Assembly: GCA_041660545.1 (NCBI GenBank)
Contig: JBAZWE010000005.1
Location: forward strand, 1-54,562
Source: JBAZWE01 sp041660545
GTDB taxonomy: Bacteria > Actinomycetota > Thermoleophilia > BMS3ABIN01
Direction of reading: 5' to 3'
Length of the DNA stretch: 54,562 bases
The stretch's first letter is position 1; the number at the start of each line of letters is the position of its first letter. The notes beneath the pieces are model-generated. The model saw nothing but the letters and a program-made list of their open reading frames with translations. It made no database searches and was not told where the DNA came from. Position numbers and translations under genes: made by a program. Shown piece by piece: positions 50,118 through 54,562 of this stretch.

Positions 50118-51206
50118 TTAGACAAAATTCAGGAGTATATTACTAATTTCGGTTAATGGAGAAACTTTCTCCACGCCACCCAGTTTTATTGCTTCCTTGG
50201 CCATGCTGAAAATAACGGAAGTATTCTCGTCCTGGGCTATCGTATGACCTCCCCGGTCATGAATAGCCTTGATGCCCTGGGCTCCGTCCCTGCCCATTCC
50301 TGTGAGGATAACGCCTATTGCGTTGCTTCCATATATATCGGCCACCGACTCGAGAAGAACATCGGCTGATGGTTTGTGAGGACTGCTTATATTTCTTTCT
50401 ACTAAATTTATCCGGCCTCCAGATGACACGATCATATGTATCCCGTCGGGCGCTATATACACTTCACCTGGACGAATCAACTGCCCGTCCACGCCTTTTT
50501 TGATATCCAGCTTGCTTGAATGACTAAGCCACTCGACCAGACCGTCGGTGAAGCCCTTGGCGATATGCTGAACTATAACTATTCCTGCATTGAGTTCTCC
50601 GGGCAGGCTGCTGAGAATCCTTTGCAGCGCCTGCGGACCGCCGGTCGATGAACCGATGGCCACTATTTTTTTAAATGCGGATGAACTATCCCTGACGACT
50701 TCAAGGTGCGGCTCTGTGTCGTGGGCCAGCAATCGCGCACGTGGGTGTGTGATTACACGCACTCTGGACAGAAGTTTTACCTTGGCGCGAATATCTGCGG
50801 CAACTTCGTTGAATTCATCGACTGATTTCGGTTCGGGTTTGGAGATTACATCGACTGCGCCCGCTCCCAAAGCTTTCGCCGCATTGGAAATGTTCTGTTT
50901 GTCTACCACCGAACTCACAACCAGGACGGGAAGTGGATTGTATGCCATGATATGTTCTATTGCGGCAAGACCGTCCATAACCGGCATATTTACATCCATG
51001 GTTACCATGTCGGGTTTGAGCATGGCCACCTGCTCAACTGCTTCCCGGCCGTTACTGGCGGTGCCAACAACATTGATTGCCGGATCCGTCTCGAGCATCC
51101 GGCAGAGCATGAGTCTCACGGTTGAGGAATCGTCCGCTATCAGAACTCTGATACTCTTTGCGTCTTGTTGTTCAGGGAAGCCATCAATGTTAGGCATCTG
51201 TATCAA
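50118..51206 (-). CDS. cheB: Chemotaxis response regulator / protein-glutamate methylesterase CheB
   Basis: A 362-residue protein. The N-terminal REC domain (IRVLIADDSSTVRLM, phospho-Asp in VTMDVNMPVMDG) is joined to a methylesterase domain with its Ser-His-Asp triad: GSSTGGPQALQ, VQHIAKGF and LTGMGRDGAQG. It removes methyl groups, opposing the CheR-like enzyme. The start overlaps the cheA stop by 4 bases (TTGA). Confidence 0.94.
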   Translation of the reverse strand: MIQMPNIDGFPEQQDAKSIRVLIADDSSTVRLMLCRMLETDPAINVVGTASNGREAVEQVAMLKPDMVTMDVNMPVMDGLAAIEHIMAYNPLPVLVVSSVVDKQNISNAAKALGAGAVDVISKPEPKSVDEFNEVAADIRAKVKLLSRVRVITHPRARLLAHDTEPHLEVVRDSSSAFKKIVAIGSSTGGPQALQRILSSLPGELNAGIVIVQHIAKGFTDGLVEWLSHSSKLDIKKGVDGQLIRPGEVYIAPDGIHMIVSSGGRINLVERNISSPHKPSADVLLESVADIYGSNAIGVILTGMGRDGAQGIKAIHDRGGHTIAQDENTSVIFSMAKEAIKLGGVEKVSPLTEISNILLNFV

Positions 51207-53524
51207 GCGACAAGTCTTTCGATGGTATCGAGCAGTTTTTGCTGGTTAAAAGTTCCCTTGACGACATATGCATCCGCGCCGACCTCGATCCCTTTCTTCA
51301 TGTCCTGGTCGCTTGAGCAGGATGTTACGATAATCACCGGTATGACCGTCAGTTCCTCAGTCTTCTTGATCTTCGAAGTAAGATCAAAGCCGTTCATGCG
51401 TGGCATTTCTACATCTGTAACAACGCAGTCCACGGATTCCTGGCTTAAGCGGGCAAGCGCATCTTCGCCATCAACGGCTGTTCGTACCTCGTAGCCCGCG
51501 GCTTCGAGAATGTTTCTCTGAAGCTCCCTTACTACGAGAGAATCCTCAACAACAAGAACAGATTTTTTCTGTTCATTGGATTTCGCTTGCTGCTTTGGCT
51601 CTCGCTTCGCCTGAATTCTGTCTCCCTCTCTAAGGTTGTGTACGATCTCATTTACGTTCAACACGACCACAACTTCGCCATTGCCAAGAATAGTCACGCC
51701 GGCGACAGAGTTTCGTCTTTCGAGAAAGCGACCCAATGGTTTGATTACAACTTCCTGCTCTCCGAGTAGCCTGTCTACATGAAGTCCTACCATGTGCCTG
51801 TCGGAGCCGACAATCACGACATTTGCTTTTTCCTTTCCTTGTTCCGTTTTGCCGCCTCCGAGAAACTCCAGGAGGTCAAGCAAGGGGATTGCATTGTCCC
51901 TTATTAGAAATCCTTTGTGGTTTCCGATTGTTTGTATGTCCTCGGCTTTCAGTGCCACCATTTCCTTGACCGATCCCAATGGGATCACGAATTTTTCGTT
52001 ATTACACTCAACCAGGAGACCGGAGATAACGGCCAGCGTTACAGGAAGTGAGACTGTGAACCTGCTTCCCCTGCCTGGCGTGGATTCGAGTGACACGGAG
52101 CCCTCGAGCTTTTCAATATTGTTTTTTACGACATCCAGACCGACACCTCGGCCAGAAATATCCGTAACGCTCTGCGCTGTTGAAAATCCGGGTCTGAAGA
52201 TGAGATCCATCGCTTCCTCGTCAGTCAGATCATCATCTTCTGAGATTACGCCCTTACGCCGGGCGGTCTCCTTGAGTTTGCCCACATCAATCCCGGCTCC
52301 GTCGTCTTCAATTTCAATCTCTACCCTGTCTCCATGCTGGGAAGCCGTGATTTTAACCGTACCCTGTTCCGGCTTGCCCCCGGATGCTCTTACCGCGGGT
52401 ATCTCGATACCGTGGTCCACGCAATTTCGTATTATGTGCATCAGGGGATCGCTTATCTGTTCGAGTATCCGCTTATCAAGTTCTGTTTCTTCTCCCTCTA
52501 TGGCCAGTTTTACTTTCTTGGCGCCTGATGCCGAGGCGTCCCTGACTATCCTGGGATACAGTCCCAGGATCGAATCCAGGGGAAGCATACGAACATGAAG
52601 CGTGCGGTCCTGGAGTTCATCAAGAGCAAGACGTCGGCTCGCGGTATTTTCCTTCAGATGGGAAGCGGTCGACTCCAGATGATCGGCTACACCCGTCGCC
52701 TCATCCAACGCCTGGTTCAGTTTCTCACTGAAAGAGGCCAATTCTTCCGGCCCGGCGCCACTTTTGAGTTGATCCGCCTGCTCCACAAGCGAGCTGAAGA
52801 TAGAACGCAGCTCTTTGGTTTTAAACTGAATCGTTGATAATTCCTTCACCTGTCCCTCGGTGTCTATCTGGTTTACCAGAATCTCACCCATGAGATTCAG
52901 TAACTTGTCAAGACGTTCGATGTTGACCCTTATAGTCGGGTCTGTTTTTTTCTGCGAGAAGGCTGGTTTCTCAGCGGGTACATATATCGGTGGTGTTGCC
53001 TTAGAACTTTCGGTAGCGGAAATTTCAGGAATTTGCAGATCACCGGGATCATCCGCAGGAGGGATATTGAGATCACCAGCTGCTTCTGAATTCGACGGAG
53101 CATCGGTGGCATGCGTTACTTCACCCGGTGTCGTGTTTGCAGCAACATTCTGAAGCCGTACCAGCAAATCCGAGACATCGGGTTCAGATTTCGATTGTTC
53201 GTCCTGTGATGGCAGCAAAACATGTATTCTGTCCAGGCTCTCAAGCATCAGAGACGTGACTTCCTGATTGAGTTCAACCTGTCCGTTCTGAACGGATGCG
53301 AGAATATCTTCTGTTTTGTGGGCCAGCTCCTTGATGGCAACCAGCCCCATCATTCCGGCTGAACCCTTGAGAGTATGAGCTTCCCTGAAGAGACTCTTAA
53401 TCATCTCTTCATTTCCCGGGGCCTCTTCAAGCGCCATGAAACCCTCTGTCAGGTTCTTCAGTCTCTCCTCGGCTTCGGCCCTGAATGTCTGCAAAAACTC
53501 TCGATCATTTGCCCAATCGTCCAT
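51203..53524 (-). CDS. cheA: Hybrid histidine kinase CheA with C-terminal REC
   Basis: A 773-residue CheA. HPt carries the phospho-His at residue 50 (FREAHTLKGSAGMMG). There is no recognisable P2 domain; a low-complexity linker runs about residues 100-190. The dimerisation helices follow (about 195-330), then HATPase_c (RNCVDHGIE, DDGAGID, FSTAQSVTDISGRGVGLDVV), a CheW-like domain (about 510-640) and a C-terminal receiver with its Asp in VDCVVTDVEMPRMNGF. The FrzE-like CheA-REC layout implies intramolecular phosphotransfer and accessory outputs. AAGGAG precedes the ATG. No separate CheW or CheY gene is in the window. Confidence 0.95.
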   Translation of the reverse strand: MDDWANDREFLQTFRAEAEERLKNLTEGFMALEEAPGNEEMIKSLFREAHTLKGSAGMMGLVAIKELAHKTEDILASVQNGQVELNQEVTSLMLESLDRIHVLLPSQDEQSKSEPDVSDLLVRLQNVAANTTPGEVTHATDAPSNSEAAGDLNIPPADDPGDLQIPEISATESSKATPPIYVPAEKPAFSQKKTDPTIRVNIERLDKLLNLMGEILVNQIDTEGQVKELSTIQFKTKELRSIFSSLVEQADQLKSGAGPEELASFSEKLNQALDEATGVADHLESTASHLKENTASRRLALDELQDRTLHVRMLPLDSILGLYPRIVRDASASGAKKVKLAIEGEETELDKRILEQISDPLMHIIRNCVDHGIEIPAVRASGGKPEQGTVKITASQHGDRVEIEIEDDGAGIDVGKLKETARRKGVISEDDDLTDEEAMDLIFRPGFSTAQSVTDISGRGVGLDVVKNNIEKLEGSVSLESTPGRGSRFTVSLPVTLAVISGLLVECNNEKFVIPLGSVKEMVALKAEDIQTIGNHKGFLIRDNAIPLLDLLEFLGGGKTEQGKEKANVVIVGSDRHMVGLHVDRLLGEQEVVIKPLGRFLERRNSVAGVTILGNGEVVVVLNVNEIVHNLREGDRIQAKREPKQQAKSNEQKKSVLVVEDSLVVRELQRNILEAAGYEVRTAVDGEDALARLSQESVDCVVTDVEMPRMNGFDLTSKIKKTEELTVIPVIIVTSCSSDQDMKKGIEVGADAYVVKGTFNQQKLLDTIERLVA

Positions 53525-53545
53525 GACTTCTATTTATCTCCTTTT

Positions 53546-53577
53546 AAAACATGCGCCGGTTTACTGACCGGCGCATG
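53546..53577 (-). terminator. Terminator between mcp and cheA
   Basis: An 11-bp stem CATGCGCCGGT/ACCGGCGCATG (53550-53560 with 53567-53577, loop TTACTG) is followed on the minus strand by TTTT. It lies 57 bases downstream of the receptor gene stop and 22 bases upstream of the cheA start, so the kinase may need its own promoter or read-through. Confidence 0.72.
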
Positions 53578-53633
53578 CAATAGATATGACATTGCTTTTG
53601 CCTCTATCACTTTCAAGCAACTAATCCATACAG

Positions 53634-54562
53634 CTATTTGACCTTGAATTTGGCTATGGCGAAGCGCAACTCAGCCGCCGCGCTATTGAGCTGCTTAGTG
53701 GCCGCGGCTGTCTGACCTGCACCGTTTGCCTGTTGCTTGCTTGCCTCGCTAATGCTGGTCATTGCAACGACAACCTGTTCGCTTGCGCTTTTCTGTTGCT
53801 GGGTGGCTATGGATATTTCCTTGGCCGCGGTTGTGTTTTCAGCAACAACTTCAAGGATGCTCTCCAGTGATTGACCTGCGTTATTTGCTAATGAAACACC
53901 TAGTTCCACTTCCTTGGCGCTTTCCTCGGTGGCCATGATGGTGCTGTTCGTTTCAGCCTGGATCTCGTCGATAAGAGACTTTATCTTGGCAGTGGCTTCA
54001 ACGCTTTCTTCCGCAAGACGCCTTACCTCGCCTGCCACCACGGCAAAACCACGACCCTGGTCTCCCGCCCTCGCGGCTTCAACCGCCGCATTCAGCGCCA
54101 GTAGGTTAGTCTGATCGGCTATATTGTTGATGATCTCCAGAATCGTTCCCACCCTCTGGGATTTTTCCCCCAATGAAAGGGTCTTTTCTGCGACCTTGTT
54201 GACTTTCTGATTTATTTTTTCCATACCCTCAAGAGTGGCCGCCACGGCCTCATGGCCCTGTTTTGCATGATTGAATGTCTCATCGGCGACCCTCGAGACC
54301 GATTTTGCGGTGTCCGCGATCTGTCGTGCAGTCCCTGCTAGCTCTTCGATGGTTGCCGTGGTCTCGGCTACCGCAGATGACTGTTCTGATGACGCGCTTG
54401 CCTGTTGTTCGACGGTCGCGGAAATCTCGGCGGATGCGGAACTCGTCTGTTCACCAGTCTCAATGATCTTTGTGCTCAGGTCACTCAGACTTTGTGTCAT
54501 TTCGTTGAAGTTTACAGCGAGCACTCCAAGTTCATCGGATGATTTTGCCGGTACACGCTCGG
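53634..54562 (-). CDS. Methyl-accepting chemotaxis protein, C-terminal part
   Basis: The frame is open to the right edge, so the N-terminal sensor domain is missing. The first residues (PAKSSDELGVLAVNFNEM) are the end of a HAMP domain. Next comes a long coiled coil with Gln/Glu methylation-type heptads and the hairpin tip DQTNLLALNAAVEAARAGD, the most conserved part of the MCP signalling domain. The C terminus is short (LRFAIAKFKVK) with no CheR/CheB-binding pentapeptide (NWETF-type). It signals to the CheA hybrid downstream. The GTG inside the frame at 54524 is not a real start. Confidence 0.95.
   Translation of the reverse strand, partial: ERVPAKSSDELGVLAVNFNEMTQSLSDLSTKIIETGEQTSSASAEISATVEQQASASSEQSSAVAETTATIEELAGTARQIADTAKSVSRVADETFNHAKQGHEAVAATLEGMEKINQKVNKVAEKTLSLGEKSQRVGTILEIINNIADQTNLLALNAAVEAARAGDQGRGFAVVAGEVRRLAEESVEATAKIKSLIDEIQAETNSTIMATEESAKEVELGVSLANNAGQSLESILEVVAENTTAAKEISIATQQQKSASEQVVVAMTSISEASKQQANGAGQTAAATKQLNSAAAELRFAIAKFKVK

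Noticed and set aside
51792..52598. 268-residue Ser-rich ORF opposite cheA
   Set aside because: Antisense shadow of the CheA kinase core; Ser/Thr-rich composition is a codon artefact.

Overview
The window is a 54.5 kb, gene-dense chromosomal segment from an anaerobic bacterium with a dissimilatory sulfur pathway. The sequence favours a deep-branching actinobacterium, but only moderately. In favour are an isoleucyl-tRNA synthetase with a GxHH active-site signature of the kind I recall from mycobacterial enzymes, an apparently leaderless gene (ymdB), frequent TTG/GTG starts, and small conserved proteins that look actinobacterial. A full QmoABC complex argues against the classical Firmicute sulfate reducers, which usually lack QmoC. 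I see no phage, plasmid, IS transposase or CRISPR array.

Layout. 1-4.4 kb: end of an MFS exporter, a nitroreductase, and a tRNA cluster (Ser-CGA, Arg-ACG, Ser-GCT) around tadA. It is followed by an unusual selenocysteine-type tRNA carrying a cysteine anticodon (GCA), then a VKOR homologue and a YkgJ-type protein. 4.5-14.3 kb, minus strand: adk-sat-aprB-aprA-qmoA-qmoB-qmoC. This is the complete sulfate activation, APS reduction and electron-transfer module, closed by a very strong terminator. A large hairpin separates aprA from qmoA. 14.9-17.6 kb: a YgjP-like metallopeptidase, tRNA-Ser(TGA), a MITE-like palindrome, serS and a small TPR protein. 17.7-26.9 kb: envelope and polysaccharide genes (phosphoesterase, O-antigen-ligase-like protein, a small secreted His/Asp-rich peptide, galE, ymdB, two GT-C-type membrane proteins, gtrA). 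26.9-34.7 kb: core-MetE-like methyltransferase, cysteine-desulfurase-like enzyme, ileS, uspA, a small Cys-rich protein and a lipoprotein. 34.7-44.7 kb, minus strand: gatC-gatA-gatB, archaeal-type PEP carboxylase, a methyltransferase, and then a four-gene set (NifV-like synthase, large and small dehydratase subunits, isocitrate-dehydrogenase-like enzyme). 44.8-54.6 kb: an MMPL transporter and a chemosensory cluster (MCP, CheA-REC hybrid, CheB, REC-GAF-GGDEF, CheR-TPR).

How the genes work together. Sat makes APS from sulfate and ATP, AprBA reduces APS to sulfite and AMP, Adk recycles the AMP, and QmoABC links AprBA to the quinone pool. Sulfur oxidisers run the same set in reverse, so direction cannot be read from this window alone. 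PEP carboxylase makes oxaloacetate. Substrate-site residues in the downstream set point to citrate/isocitrate rather than isopropylmalate, suggesting an anabolic route from oxaloacetate to 2-oxoglutarate with a Re-type citrate synthase. The chemosensory genes appear to join receptor signalling to cyclic-di-GMP output.

The strongest candidate for something unusual is the tRNA at 3052-3149. It has an 8-bp acceptor stem, an extended D stem and a 7-bp variable arm like tRNA-Sec, but reads Cys codons and carries U73.
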